Positions 17,900 through 26,587 of a DNA stretch of 43,848 bases are shown here, piece by piece. Position numbers and translations under genes: made by a program. Below the pieces are notes generated by a model that saw nothing but the letters and a program-made list of their open reading frames with translations, was not told the origin of the DNA and made no database searches. Origin of the DNA: Streptococcus infantis (GTDB lineage: Bacteria > Bacillota > Bacilli > Lactobacillales > Streptococcaceae); contig NZ_JADMUH010000016.1 in NCBI RefSeq assembly GCF_015546995.1, positions 1 through 43,848 on the forward strand, in the 5' to 3' direction. Position 1 is the stretch's first letter; each line of letters opens with the position of its first letter.

Positions 17900-18012
17900 T
17901 ACTCTTCGAAAATCAAATTCAAACCACGTCAGCTTCACCTGCAACCTCAAAGCTGTGCTTTGAGCAACCTGCGGCTAGCTTCCTAGTTTGCTCTTTGATT
18001 TTCATTGAGTAT
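17899..18012. repeat. BOX-like repeat (boxA and boxC parts, boxB missing)
   Basis: The 114-bp element starts ATACTCTTCGAAAATCAAA and ends with the near inverted copy TTTGATTTTCATTGAGTAT (16 of 19 matching). The internal CCACGTCAGC belongs to the pneumococcal boxA module and AACCTGCGGCTAGCTTCC to boxC. Most of the right part of boxA and all of boxB are absent. It overlaps the last base of the copA stop codon. BOX elements are non-autonomous repeats of mitis-group streptococci. Confidence 0.85.
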
Positions 18013-18038
18013 AAAAAGGCGGTCTTAACCGCTTTTTT
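18013..18038 (+). terminator. copA operon terminator
   Basis: GCGGT (18019-18023), loop CTTA, ACCGC (18028-18032), flanked by an A-run and followed by six T. It lies just beyond the BOX-like element. Confidence 0.85.
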
Positions 18039-18231
18039 CTATTCTAAAACAGATTTTCAAAAAGCTTCCAAACTGTACTGTAATAGAGAATGAAAGTTTC
18101 TGAGCATATACTTAGAAATCTAAAATCAAATGTGATAAATTAGGATTGTAAATTTACTGAATCGTTTTCAAATAACATATAAAAGCGTTTTTTGTAAATA
18201 TATGAAATTATTTTGAAGGAGAGTTATCATT
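18039..18231 (+). promoter_or_regulatory. spxB upstream region
   Basis: This AT-rich region must hold the spxB promoter. The best -10 is TATAAA (18178-18183), but no -35 fits well; TTTACT at 18153-18158 is 19 bp away. GAATCGTTTTCAA (18159-18171) and AAAAGCGTTTTTTG (18181-18194) resemble degenerate cre sites, of interest because CcpA is known to act on spxB in pneumococcus. GAAGGAG before the start is a strong ribosome site. Confidence 0.4.
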
Positions 18232-20007
18232 ATGACTCAAGGGAAAATTACTGCATCTGCAGCAATGCTCAACGTATTGAAAACATGGGGCGTAGATACT
18301 ATCTACGGTATCCCATCAGGAACACTCAGCTCATTGATGGACGCTTTGGCTGAAGACAAAGATATCCGTTTCTTGCAAGTTCGTCACGAAGAAACAGGTG
18401 CTCTTGCAGCGGTTATGCAAGCTAAATTTGGCGGATCTCTCGGTGTTGCAGTTGGTTCAGGTGGACCAGGTGCAACTCACTTGATCAACGGTGTTTACGA
18501 TGCAGCTATGGATAACACTCCATTCCTTGCTATTCTTGGATCACGTCCAGTTAACGAATTGAACATGGATGCCTTCCAAGAATTGAACCAAAACCCAATG
18601 TACAACGGTATCGCTGTTTACAACAAACGTGTAGCTTACGCAGAACAATTACCAAAAGTCATTGACGAAGCTTGCCGTGCTGCCGTTTCTAAAAAAGGTC
18701 CAGCTGTCGTTGAAATTCCAGTAAACTTTGGTTTTCAAGAAATCGACGAAAACTCATACTACGGTTCAGGTTCATACGACCGTTCATTCATCGCTCCTGC
18801 TTTGAACGAAGTTGAAATCGACAAAGCTGTTGAAATTTTGAACAACGCTGAACGTCCAGTTATCTACGCTGGTTACGGTGGTGTGAAAGCTGGTGAAGTA
18901 ATCACTGAATTGTCACGTAAAATCAAAGCACCAATCATCACAACTGGTAAAAACTTCGAAGCTTTCGAATGGAACTACGAAGGTTTGACAGGTTCTGCTT
19001 ACCGTGTTGGTTGGAAGCCAGCCAACGAAGTGGTCTTTGAAGCAGACACAGTTCTTTTCCTTGGTTCAAACTTCCCATTTGCTGAAGTTTACCAAGCATT
19101 CAAGAACACTGAAAAATTCATCCAAGTGGATATTGACCCTTACAAACTTGGTAAACGTCACGCCCTTGACGCTTCAATCCTTGGTGATGCAGGTCAAGCA
19201 GCTAAAGCTATCCTCGACAAAGTGAACCCAGTTGAATCTACTCCATGGTGGCGTGCAAACGTGAAGAACAACCAAAACTGGCGTGATTACATGAACAAAC
19301 TCGAAGGTAAAACTGAGGGTGAATTGCAATTGTATCAAGTTTACAATGCAATCAACAAACATGCTGATCAAGATGCTATCTACTCAATCGACGTAGGTGA
19401 CACTACTCAAACATCTACTCGTCACCTTCACATGACACCTAAGAACATGTGGCGTACATCTCCACTCTTTGCGACAATGGGTATTGCCCTTCCTGGTGGT
19501 ATCGCTGCTAAGAAAGACAATCCAGATCGCCAAGTATGGAACATCATGGGTGACGGTGCATTCAACATGTGCTACCCAGACGTTATCACAAACGTTCAAT
19601 ACGACCTTCCAGTTATCAACGTTGTCTTCTCAAATGGTAAATATGCCTTCATCAAGGACAAATACGAAGACACAAACAAACACTTGTTTGGTTGTGACTT
19701 CCCTAATGCTGACTATGCGAAAATCGCTGAAGCGCAAGGTGCTGTAGGGTTCACTGTAAACCGTATCGAAGATATCGATGCAGTTGTTGCAGAAGCTGTT
19801 AAATTGAACAAAGAAGGTAAAACTGTTGTTATTGATGCTCACATCACACCACACCGTCCACTTCCAGTAGAAGTACTTGAGTTGGATCCAAAACAACACT
19901 CAGAAGAAGCAATCAAAGCCTTCAAGGAAAAATACGAAGCTGAAGAGCTTGTACCATTCCGCCTCTTCTTAGAAGAAGAAGGATTGCAATCACGCGCAAT
20001 TAAATAA
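18232..20007 (+). CDS. spxB: Pyruvate oxidase SpxB
   Basis: SpxB oxidises pyruvate with phosphate and O2 to acetyl phosphate, CO2 and H2O2. It is the main peroxide source of mitis-group streptococci and a weapon against competitors. The 591 residues are typical. The N-terminal thiamine domain holds the activating Glu in [11 protein letters not shown] (about 50-60), the middle is the FAD domain, and the thiamine-diphosphate/Mg motif is GDG at 440-442 with N445 ([16 protein letters not shown]). Codon use is strongly biased (GAA, AAC, TTC, GGT), as in a highly expressed gene. It is monocistronic, flanked by terminators. Confidence 0.98.
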   Translation: MTQGKITASAAMLNVLKTWGVDTIYGIPSGTLSSLMDALAEDKDIRFLQVRHEETGALAAVMQAKFGGSLGVAVGSGGPGATHLINGVYDAAMDNTPFLAILGSRPVNELNMDAFQELNQNPMYNGIAVYNKRVAYAEQLPKVIDEACRAAVSKKGPAVVEIPVNFGFQEIDENSYYGSGSYDRSFIAPALNEVEIDKAVEILNNAERPVIYAGYGGVKAGEVITELSRKIKAPIITTGKNFEAFEWNYEGLTGSAYRVGWKPANEVVFEADTVLFLGSNFPFAEVYQAFKNTEKFIQVDIDPYKLGKRHALDASILGDAGQAAKAILDKVNPVESTPWWRANVKNNQNWRDYMNKLEGKTEGELQLYQVYNAINKHADQDAIYSIDVGDTTQTSTRHLHMTPKNMWRTSPLFATMGIALPGGIAAKKDNPDRQVWNIMGDGAFNMCYPDVITNVQYDLPVINVVFSNGKYAFIKDKYEDTNKHLFGCDFPNADYAKIAEAQGAVGFTVNRIEDIDAVVAEAVKLNKEGKTVVIDAHITPHRPLPVEVLELDPKQHSEEAIKAFKEKYEAEELVPFRLFLEEEGLQSRAIK

Positions 20008-20010
20008 TTC

Positions 20011-20069
20011 CTCTCGTCGAAAATCAAAAGTAAACATTGTAGATTTTATGCATTGATTTTCTTAGAGAG
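20011..20069. repeat. Imperfect long inverted repeat after spxB
   Basis: CTCTCGTCGAAAATCAA (20011-20027) and TTGATTTTCTTAGAGAG (20053-20069) match as an inverted repeat at 13 of 17 positions. The TCGAAAATCAA core resembles the end of the BOX-like repeat near 17900. It could be a decayed small repeat or part of the spxB 3' UTR. Confidence 0.5.
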
Positions 20070-20075
20070 AAACTT

Positions 20076-20102
20076 AAAAGATCGGAGCAATCCGGTCTTT
20101 TT
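20076..20102 (+). terminator. spxB terminator
   Basis: AAAAGA, a T-G pair, CGGA, loop GCAA, TCCG, then TCTTTT with T-tail. The GCAA tetraloop makes it stable. It ends a few bases before the ribosome site of the next gene, and the same sequence recurs at 20531. Confidence 0.9.
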
Positions 20103-20116
20103 GTGGAGGACAGTAA

Positions 20117-20464
20117 ATGAATTTAAATCAATTAGATATTATCGTGTCAGATGTTCCCCAAGTCTGTGCTGAATTAGAGAGTATCTTGGATAAAAAGGCG
20201 GACTATGTAGATAACAGTTTTGCTCAGTTCACGATTGGCAGTCACTGTCTCATGTTATCCCAAAATCATTTGATTCCTTTGAACAATTTTCAGTCAGGAA
20301 TCATTCTACACATTGAGGTTGAGGATGTCGACCAGAACCAAAAGCGGTTAAAAGAGATTGGTGTCGAGATTTTACATGGTCCTTGTGAAACGGATTGGGG
20401 AACAGAGTCCTTATTAGTTAAAGGCCCTACTGGTCTAGTCATTGATTTTTATAGAATGAAATAA
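20117..20464 (+). CDS. VOC-family (glyoxalase/bleomycin-resistance fold) protein
   Basis: This 115-residue protein of the vicinal oxygen chelate superfamily has a paired beta-alpha-beta layout: LDIIVSDVPQVCAEL at the start, FTIGSHCLMLSQNH, LHIEVEDVDQNQKRLKEIGV in the second half, and GPTGLVIDFYRMK at the end. The substrate is unknown; a small-molecule binding or resistance role is possible. The metal-ligand positions are not clearly kept. GTGGAGG precedes the ATG. It follows the spxB terminator by 14 bases with no obvious promoter between, so it may depend on spxB readthrough. It is followed by an identical terminator. Confidence 0.8.
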   Translation: MNLNQLDIIVSDVPQVCAELESILDKKADYVDNSFAQFTIGSHCLMLSQNHLIPLNNFQSGIILHIEVEDVDQNQKRLKEIGVEILHGPCETDWGTESLLVKGPTGLVIDFYRMK

Positions 20465-20530
20465 GGGCGCTTAGTCATTTGAAGTTAACCTTAGCTATTT
20501 TTAAAACAGAAATTGAGAACATAAACTATT

Positions 20531-20581
20531 AAAAGATCGGAGCAATCCGGTCTTTTTTTCCCCCATCTTTTCTGTTAAAAT
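20531..20581 (+). promoter_or_regulatory. Duplicate terminator plus extended -10 promoter
   Basis: The hairpin at 20531-20559 repeats the spxB terminator base for base. It is followed by TGT TAAAAT (20573-20581), an extended -10 that should drive the DUF3592-like gene. Confidence 0.75.
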
Positions 20582-20612
20582 AGAGTCATCATCATGTTTG
20601 AAGGAGAAAAAG

Positions 20613-21191
20613 ATGCCAACAAGTTTCTTTTTATTATTTGGTTTAATGGATTTAGGCTTTGCTGTCTTTACCTATTTTATGTTTGACTATTTTATATTAA
20701 GTAATTATAGAAATGCCAAGAGATGCACCGAAAAAACGGAAGGAGTTATTATCCGATATTCCTATGCTCTTTATAACGGAATTAGCCTTCCAGTGGTTGA
20801 GTACACTTTTGATGGGAACCGATATAAGGTCGTCGGGCCAAAATTTCGATCTGCTATTTCAAATACAATCAGTACTCCCTTAGGTTCAATCGTATCTGAT
20901 GTCAAAATGGACAATTTTGAAGATGGGGAAATTCCTCAGGTTTTAAGATATAAAATTTATAGGAACAGTTTCATCTCTTTAACCAAATCACCTTTAGAAG
21001 AGTATTTCCCAGTAGGTAGTAAGGTTGCTGTTTATTATGACCCTAAAAAACCAAAATATTCCTACGTAGAAAGACCTTTAAAACCAGGTCGTTTTACATG
21101 GTTGTTCAAATATTCTGTCTACCTGTTTGTATTTATGATGATTGCCATGGCTTTCTTTACGGTGTTTATTCTTCCAAATCTTGTTAATTGA
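20613..21191 (+). CDS. DUF3592-like membrane protein
   Basis: The 192-residue protein has membrane segments at both ends (about 4-27, FFLLFGLMDLGFAVFTYFMF, and 165-188, YSVYLFVFMMIAMAFFTVFIL). The loop between reads like DUF3592: a T-E-G-V-I-I-R-Y strand near 44-51, VEYTFDGNRYKV, then VGSKVAVYYDPKKPKYSYVE, the typical end. The function is unknown. I chose the ATG at 20613 after GAAGGAG (20600-20606); the TTG at 20598 lies within that site. It is probably a single-gene transcript. Confidence 0.75.
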   Translation: MPTSFFLLFGLMDLGFAVFTYFMFDYFILSNYRNAKRCTEKTEGVIIRYSYALYNGISLPVVEYTFDGNRYKVVGPKFRSAISNTISTPLGSIVSDVKMDNFEDGEIPQVLRYKIYRNSFISLTKSPLEEYFPVGSKVAVYYDPKKPKYSYVERPLKPGRFTWLFKYSVYLFVFMMIAMAFFTVFILPNLVN

Positions 21192-21263
21192 GTTTCTCGA
21201 TAGAATAAGAAGTCCATATCGTTACTAATTTTATAAAATCTTCTCCCTACTTTATAATATATG

Positions 21264-21300
21264 AAAAAGAGTTCAATCAGAACTCTTTTTTTGCTATAAT
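21264..21300 (+). promoter_or_regulatory. Terminator fused to manA extended -10 promoter
   Basis: AAAAAGAGTTC (21264-21274), loop AATCA, GAACTCTTTTT with T-tail to 21292. The last T starts TGC TATAAT (21292-21300), a perfect extended -10. The terminator for the upstream gene and the promoter for manA share the T-tract. Confidence 0.85.
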
Positions 21301-21330
21301 GAAGGGAGAAAAATCAGACAGGAGATCAAG

Positions 21331-22275
21331 ATGTCAGAACCGTTATTTTTAAATTCTGTAATGCAAGAAAAAATCTGGGGTGGGACTAAACTACGTGATG
21401 AGTTTGGATACGACATTCCAAGCGAAAAAATCGGAGAATATTGGGCAATCTCAGCTCACCCAAATGGTGTGTCTAAGGTAGCCAATGGTCGCTTTGAGGG
21501 AATCGATCTAGCTACCTTGTATGCGGAACACCGTGAGTTATTTGGTAACCGTCCGGAACCAGTATTTCCACTCTTGACTAAAATCCTCGATGCCAATGAC
21601 TGGCTCAGTGTTCAAGTTCACCCAGATGATGCTTATGGATTAGAGCATGAAGGCGAACTTGGAAAGACAGAGTGCTGGTATATCATCGCTGCAGATGAGG
21701 GTTCAGAGATTATCTATGGTCACAATGCCAAGTCAAAAGAAGAACTCCGCCAGCAAATCGAAGATAAAAACTGGGATTCCTTGTTAACAAAAGTTCCTGT
21801 AAAAGCTGGAGATTTCTTTTATGTACCAAGTGGAACTATGCATGCTATCGGAGCAGGTATCTTGATCCTTGAAACACAACAGTCTAGTGATACAACTTAT
21901 CGTGTCTATGACTTTGACCGCAAGGATGATAATGGCAACTTGCGTGAGCTTCACCTTGAAAAATCTATCGATGTTTTGAATATCGGAGAACCCGCTAATA
22001 GCAGACCTGTAACAGTTAAAGCAGATGATTTGCGTTCAACTCTTCTTGTATCTAATGATTTTTTTGCAGTTTACAAGTGGGAAATCACAGGAAAAGTTGA
22101 CTTTGAAAAAACAGCTGACTACAGCTTATTTAGCATCTTGGCTGGTCAAGGGAAACTGACTGTTGACGGAAAAGATTATCCAATTCAAAAAGGCAGTCAC
22201 TTTATCTTACCAAGTGATGTTGAAGCTTGGACCTTGGAAGGGCAAGGTCTAGAATTGATTGTCAGCCATCCATAA
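21331..22275 (+). CDS. manA: Mannose-6-phosphate isomerase ManA
   Basis: ManA is a Zn enzyme of the cytoplasm linking mannose 6-phosphate and fructose 6-phosphate, used for mannose catabolism and GDP-mannose supply. It has 314 residues, the short Firmicutes type. Cupin metal-site motifs are LSVQVHPDDAYGLEHEGELG, with two His and a Glu, and YVPSGTMHAIGAGILILE. The catalytic region SSDTTYRVYDFDR follows. AGGAG precedes the start. It is a single gene between two terminators. Confidence 0.96.
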   Translation: MSEPLFLNSVMQEKIWGGTKLRDEFGYDIPSEKIGEYWAISAHPNGVSKVANGRFEGIDLATLYAEHRELFGNRPEPVFPLLTKILDANDWLSVQVHPDDAYGLEHEGELGKTECWYIIAADEGSEIIYGHNAKSKEELRQQIEDKNWDSLLTKVPVKAGDFFYVPSGTMHAIGAGILILETQQSSDTTYRVYDFDRKDDNGNLRELHLEKSIDVLNIGEPANSRPVTVKADDLRSTLLVSNDFFAVYKWEITGKVDFEKTADYSLFSILAGQGKLTVDGKDYPIQKGSHFILPSDVEAWTLEGQGLELIVSHP

Positions 22276-22280
22276 AAAGA

Positions 22281-22313
22281 AAAGACTTGAGAGATATTCT
22301 TAAGTCCTTTTTT
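22281..22313 (+). terminator. manA terminator
   Basis: GACTTGAGA (22284-22292) pairs with TCTTAAGTC (22298-22306) with one G-U, followed by a T-run. Confidence 0.85.
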
Positions 22314-22419
22314 AACTTGGAATTCTCCGAATCTGAGGACAATAGGTCAAAGTTTGACAATGGCTTAGACCGATTATCTTCCCCAAATTTAAAAATAGTT
22401 AAACTTTTATAAAAAAATC

Positions 22420-22450
22420 TTGACTCTGACCTAAGGGAAGGGTGTATACT
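22420..22450 (+). promoter_or_regulatory. MerR-type promoter with 19-bp spacer and dyad
   Basis: TTGACT (22420-22425), a 19-bp spacer and TATACT (22445-22450). The spacer is two bases too long for normal sigma-A use, the hallmark of promoters twisted into register by MerR proteins. An imperfect dyad, ACTCTGACCT (22423-22432) with AGGGAAGGGT (22434-22443), matches at 7 of 10 pairs. The gene behind it is itself a MerR regulator, so self-activation is likely. Confidence 0.85.
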
Positions 22451-22470
22451 ATCAATGTGAGGAGAAAATC

Positions 22471-23211
22471 ATGTACCATATTAAAGAAGCTGCGCAGCTT
22501 TCAGGCGTCTCTGTCAAGACCCTGCATCATTACGATAAGATAGGACTCTTGGTTCCTTTAAAGTCGGAAAACGGCTATCGAACCTATAGTCAGGATGATT
22601 TGGAACGACTTCAGGTCATTCTTTATTACAAATATCTAGGTTTTTCTTTAGAAAAAATAGCAGAGCTGTTAGAACAAGAAACTTCAGAATTATTGCCCCA
22701 TCTGATCAGGCAACTGGACTATCTAACTCGAGAAAGGCAACATCTGGATACCTTGATATCTACCTTGCAAAAAACCATACAAGAACAAAAAGGAGAAAGA
22801 AAAATGACTATTGAGGAAAAATTCACTGGATTTAGCTATCAAGACAATCAAAAATACCACCAAGAGGCAGTAGAGAAATATGGCCAAGAAGTCATGGACC
22901 AGGCTCTCGAGCGTCAAAAAGGACGAGAGGATGAGGTTACATCAGCCTTTAATCAAGTCTTTCAAGCCTTGGCTCAAAATCTCAAAGCTGGTCTACCTGC
23001 AACAGCAATTGAAAACCAAGAGCAAGCAGCCAAGCTCTTACAAGCTATTCGTACTTATGGATTTGACTGCTCTATCGAGGTCTTCGGTTATATCGGCCAA
23101 GGCTATGTCTATAATCCAGAGTTCAAGGAAAACATTGATAAGTTTGGAAAGGGAACAGCTCAATACACTTCAGATGTTATTGCCCACTATGTTAGAACTC
23201 AGACAAAATAA
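22471..23211 (+). CDS. MerR-family regulator with TipAS ligand domain
   Basis: This 246-residue regulator has an N-terminal MerR HTH (1-68: MYHIKEAAQLSGVSVKTLHH, then YDKIGLLVP and NGYRTYSQDDLERLQ), a coiled-coil dimer helix (about 75-108) and a C-terminal TipAS domain (112-246), which in Streptomyces TipA binds thiopeptide antibiotics. Here FGYIGQGYVYNPEFKENIDK is the conserved end. It probably activates its own promoter on binding a drug-like ligand; no other target gene is adjacent. AGGAG precedes the ATG. A second strong ribosome site and in-frame ATG occur exactly at the domain border. Confidence 0.92.
   Translation: MYHIKEAAQLSGVSVKTLHHYDKIGLLVPLKSENGYRTYSQDDLERLQVILYYKYLGFSLEKIAELLEQETSELLPHLIRQLDYLTRERQHLDTLISTLQKTIQEQKGERKMTIEEKFTGFSYQDNQKYHQEAVEKYGQEVMDQALERQKGREDEVTSAFNQVFQALAQNLKAGLPATAIENQEQAAKLLQAIRTYGFDCSIEVFGYIGQGYVYNPEFKENIDKFGKGTAQYTSDVIAHYVRTQTK
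22788..23211 (+). CDS. Internal start: free TipAS domain made from the same gene
   Basis: AAAAGGAG (22788-22795) lies 8 bases before an in-frame ATG at 22804 (residue 112 of the full protein). It would give a 135-residue TipAS domain without HTH. The Shine-Dalgarno is as good as that of the full gene. In Streptomyces lividans tipA, in-frame starts give TipAL and excess TipAS, where TipAS mops up ligand. The site is seen here; expression is inference. Confidence 0.6.
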
Positions 23212-23239
23212 AAATCGGCGGAGTAATCTCTGCCGATTT
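23212..23239. terminator. Bidirectional terminator between convergent genes
   Basis: AAATCGGCGGAG (23212-23223), loop TAAT, CTCTGCCGATTT (23228-23239), one G-U. It serves the MerR gene and, on the minus strand with its TTTTTATTTT tail, the flavoprotein gene that ends at 23253. Confidence 0.85.
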
Positions 23240-23252
23240 CTTACTTTAAAGT

Positions 23253-24476
<1,224 letters not shown>

Positions 24477-24484
24477 CAGATTTA

Positions 24485-25330
24485 TTAGTTGATTTCGTAT
24501 CCCATGAGGAGCCCGCCTTCTTCCGCATAGAAACTGCAGAGTCCAGAAGTTGGGATGATTCTAATGTCAGCTTGTGGGTATTTTTCTCGCAAGAGCTCTG
24601 AGAGCTGTTGGCAGAATTTTTCATTGCTACGGTGAGCCATGACGATACGCCCACCAGTGTAGCCAGCTTTGATTAACTCTTCATAGGCTGCTTGAAGAGA
24701 TTTTTTAGCACCACGAGCTTTTTGGAGGAGTTCTAAGGTTCCGGTTTCGCTTGCTTCTCCAACCATACGAATATTGAGGAGCCCGACAACTGTACCGATA
24801 AGCTTACTCAATCGACCGTTTTTAACCAGGTTATCCACTTTAGCAAGAACGAACAACAACTTCGTTTTTTCTTGGTAAGTAGTAATCACTTCAACGACTT
24901 CTTCAAAAGAAAGTCCTTGGTTGATCAAATCATTGATTTTTTCGACGATTAGGTCAACTTCCCCACCAGCTGATAAGCTATCGATGACATGAATCTGAGT
25001 ATCAGGGTGTTCTTCGAGATAGATATTCTTAGCTAATTGAGCACTATTGTGGCTACCAGAGAGAGTTCCAGTGATAGTCACTACAAAAATATGTTTGGCG
25101 CCTTCGAATGCTCGTAAGTAATCATCAGGACTAGGGCAGGCTGATTTTGAAGCTTCAGAAGTCGCATACATAGTTTCCATCATCTTATCGATATCCAGAT
25201 TGGCATCATCGACAAAGACTTGATCTGCTACCTGAATCTTTAAGGGAACACTGACAAATTCAGTATCAAAAGCGGGGTTTGCCAGTTGGCGATAATCACA
25301 ACCAGAGTCAGCTACAATCTTCCAAGTCAT
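24485..25330 (-). CDS. DegV/FakB-family fatty acid-binding protein
   Basis: The 281-residue DegV-fold protein starts with WKIVADSGCDY, has SACPSPDDYLRAFEGAKHIFVVTITGTLSGS split across the ligand tunnel (SGSHNSAQLA), and ends YAEEGGLLMGYEIN. Family members hold a fatty acid and present it to FakA kinase for phosphorylation, feeding exogenous fatty acids into phospholipid. Several FakB paralogues exist in pneumococcus, so which lipid this one prefers cannot be told here. GGAG precedes the ATG. It is divergent from the TetR gene. Confidence 0.9.
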   Translation of the reverse strand: MTWKIVADSGCDYRQLANPAFDTEFVSVPLKIQVADQVFVDDANLDIDKMMETMYATSEASKSACPSPDDYLRAFEGAKHIFVVTITGTLSGSHNSAQLAKNIYLEEHPDTQIHVIDSLSAGGEVDLIVEKINDLINQGLSFEEVVEVITTYQEKTKLLFVLAKVDNLVKNGRLSKLIGTVVGLLNIRMVGEASETGTLELLQKARGAKKSLQAAYEELIKAGYTGGRIVMAHRSNEKFCQQLSELLREKYPQADIRIIPTSGLCSFYAEEGGLLMGYEIN

Positions 25331-25359
25331 AGAAATTCTCCATCTTTATCACTTATACA

Positions 25360-25388
25360 TTGACAAAGGTTCTGTCTTTTTTTACAAT
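25360..25388 (+). promoter_or_regulatory. Promoter of the tetR-dCMP deaminase unit
   Basis: TTGACA (25360-25365), 17-bp spacer, TACAAT (25383-25388), near consensus. It leaves a leader of about 60 bases before the ATG at 25455, in which I see no clear structure. Confidence 0.85.
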
Positions 25389-25454
25389 TATATCATGAAA
25401 GCCCTTGAAACAAAAGTAGTACCTCTCTGTTGTCACAAGTAGAAAGAAATTGTT

Positions 25455-26012
25455 ATGTCTGAACGTAAAATATCTGAAAAATCGCTTGAAAACCTTAGAA
25501 AATCAAATCAAGAATCTAATTTGCTAACCAGAGAAGCGATTGAAACAGCTCTTTTGCAACTCTTGGAGAAAAAGGAGTTGGCTAAGATTAGCATTTCTGA
25601 GTTAGTCAAGCGTGCTGGCGTTTCTCGTGCAGCTTTTTATCGAAACTATGATTCAAAAGAAGAGATTTTAGAAAGTGTCTTTAAACGTAGCGTCCATAAC
25701 ATCATGGAGCAATTAGGCCATTACGATGTTAAAACAGACCTTTATCTCGTATGGGTTCATCTCTTTAGAGAAGCCAAGAAAGAAGCCAAAGTTATTCAGC
25801 TTGCCCTAGACTATCACTTAGAAAAAATCTTTGTGCAAGCCATGCAAGAATTTCTAGAAAAATACTATGGGAAATCAAAGGGTGTCAGTTCTTACCTGCA
25901 TTCATTTTGGAGTTCGGCCATCGTATCGGTCTTGCTTAAATGGATCAAGGATGGGATGAAGGTTCCTGCTGAAAAAATCGCAGATCTACGCCTGCCATTT
26001 TTCAAAAAATAA
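25455..26012 (+). CDS. TetR-family transcriptional regulator
   Basis: The 185-residue protein has a TetR HTH in its first third: TREAIETALLQLLEKKELAK, then ISISELVKRAGVSRAAFYRNYDS split over helices 2-3. The C-terminal part is helical and ends KWIKDGMKVPAEKIADLRL. It looks like the TetR_C_7/DhaS-like class with a short ligand domain. The target is unknown. The ribosome site is weak (AGAAAG). The dCMP deaminase gene follows 18 bases later, so the two are probably co-transcribed, and DegV is divergent. Confidence 0.88.
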   Translation: MSERKISEKSLENLRKSNQESNLLTREAIETALLQLLEKKELAKISISELVKRAGVSRAAFYRNYDSKEEILESVFKRSVHNIMEQLGHYDVKTDLYLVWVHLFREAKKEAKVIQLALDYHLEKIFVQAMQEFLEKYYGKSKGVSSYLHSFWSSAIVSVLLKWIKDGMKVPAEKIADLRLPFFKK

Positions 26013-26030
26013 AACATGAGGAGAAATGCT

Positions 26031-26498
26031 ATGACAGAAAAAAGACTAGCTTGGGATGAGTATTTTGCTGCTCAAGCTCTATTGATTGCCAATCGCTCAA
26101 CCTGTAAACGTGCCAAGGTAGGAGCTGTTTTAGTCAAGGATAACAAGGTTATTTCAACAGGGTATAATGGTTCTGTATCAGGAACAGAGCATTGTATAGA
26201 TCATGACTGTCTAGTGATTGAAGGCCACTGTGTCCGCACTCTTCATGCAGAAGTGAATGCTATCTTACAAGGGTCAGAGCGTGGCGTTCCAAAAGGTTTC
26301 ACAGCCTATGTCACTCATTTTCCATGCCTCAACTGTACAAAACAACTGCTTCAGGTAGGATGTGAGCGTGTGGTTTATATTAATCAATATCGCATGGACG
26401 ATTATGCCCAATACCTTTATAAAGAAAAAGGGACAGAATTAACACATTTGCCACTTGAGACAGTTCAAGCAGCTCTTCAAGCAGCAGATTTGATCTAG
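26031..26498 (+). CDS. comEB: dCMP deaminase (ComEB family)
   Basis: This Zn-dependent deaminase probably converts dCMP to dUMP for dTTP synthesis. From the ATG at 26031 it has 155 residues. The Zn ligands and catalytic Glu are H72 and E74 in HAEVNAIL and C99 and C102 in PCLNC. TGYNGSVSG and the Cys/His loop at 54-67 (HCIDHDCLVIEGHC) are typical of the ComEB/Dcd group. An ATG at 26016 overlaps the ribosome site GAGGAG (26018-26023) and is rejected. The name comes from B. subtilis; a role in competence is not implied. Confidence 0.92.
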   Translation: MTEKRLAWDEYFAAQALLIANRSTCKRAKVGAVLVKDNKVISTGYNGSVSGTEHCIDHDCLVIEGHCVRTLHAEVNAILQGSERGVPKGFTAYVTHFPCLNCTKQLLQVGCERVVYINQYRMDDYAQYLYKEKGTELTHLPLETVQAALQAADLI

Positions 26499-26513
26499 AG
26501 TTATAAAAAAAAT

Positions 26514-26554
26514 AAATGGTTTAGAAAGATTTTTAAACCATTTTTTGGTATAAT
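26514..26554 (+). promoter_or_regulatory. Terminator fused to upp extended -10 promoter
   Basis: AAATGGTTTA (26514-26523) pairs with TAAACCATTT (26534-26543), T-run to 26546. The last T begins TGG TATAAT (26546-26554), an exact extended -10 for upp. Confidence 0.88.
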
Positions 26555-26587
26555 AAGTAGAATAAATTGAAAGAAGGAATTCAGAAA

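Noticed and set aside
17899..18012. Possible small regulatory RNA gene in the BOX-like element
   Set aside because: The sequence fits the known repeat family, and no separate promoter is seen.
22227..22412. 61-codon ORF after manA
   Set aside because: It runs through the manA end and terminator and has no ribosome site.
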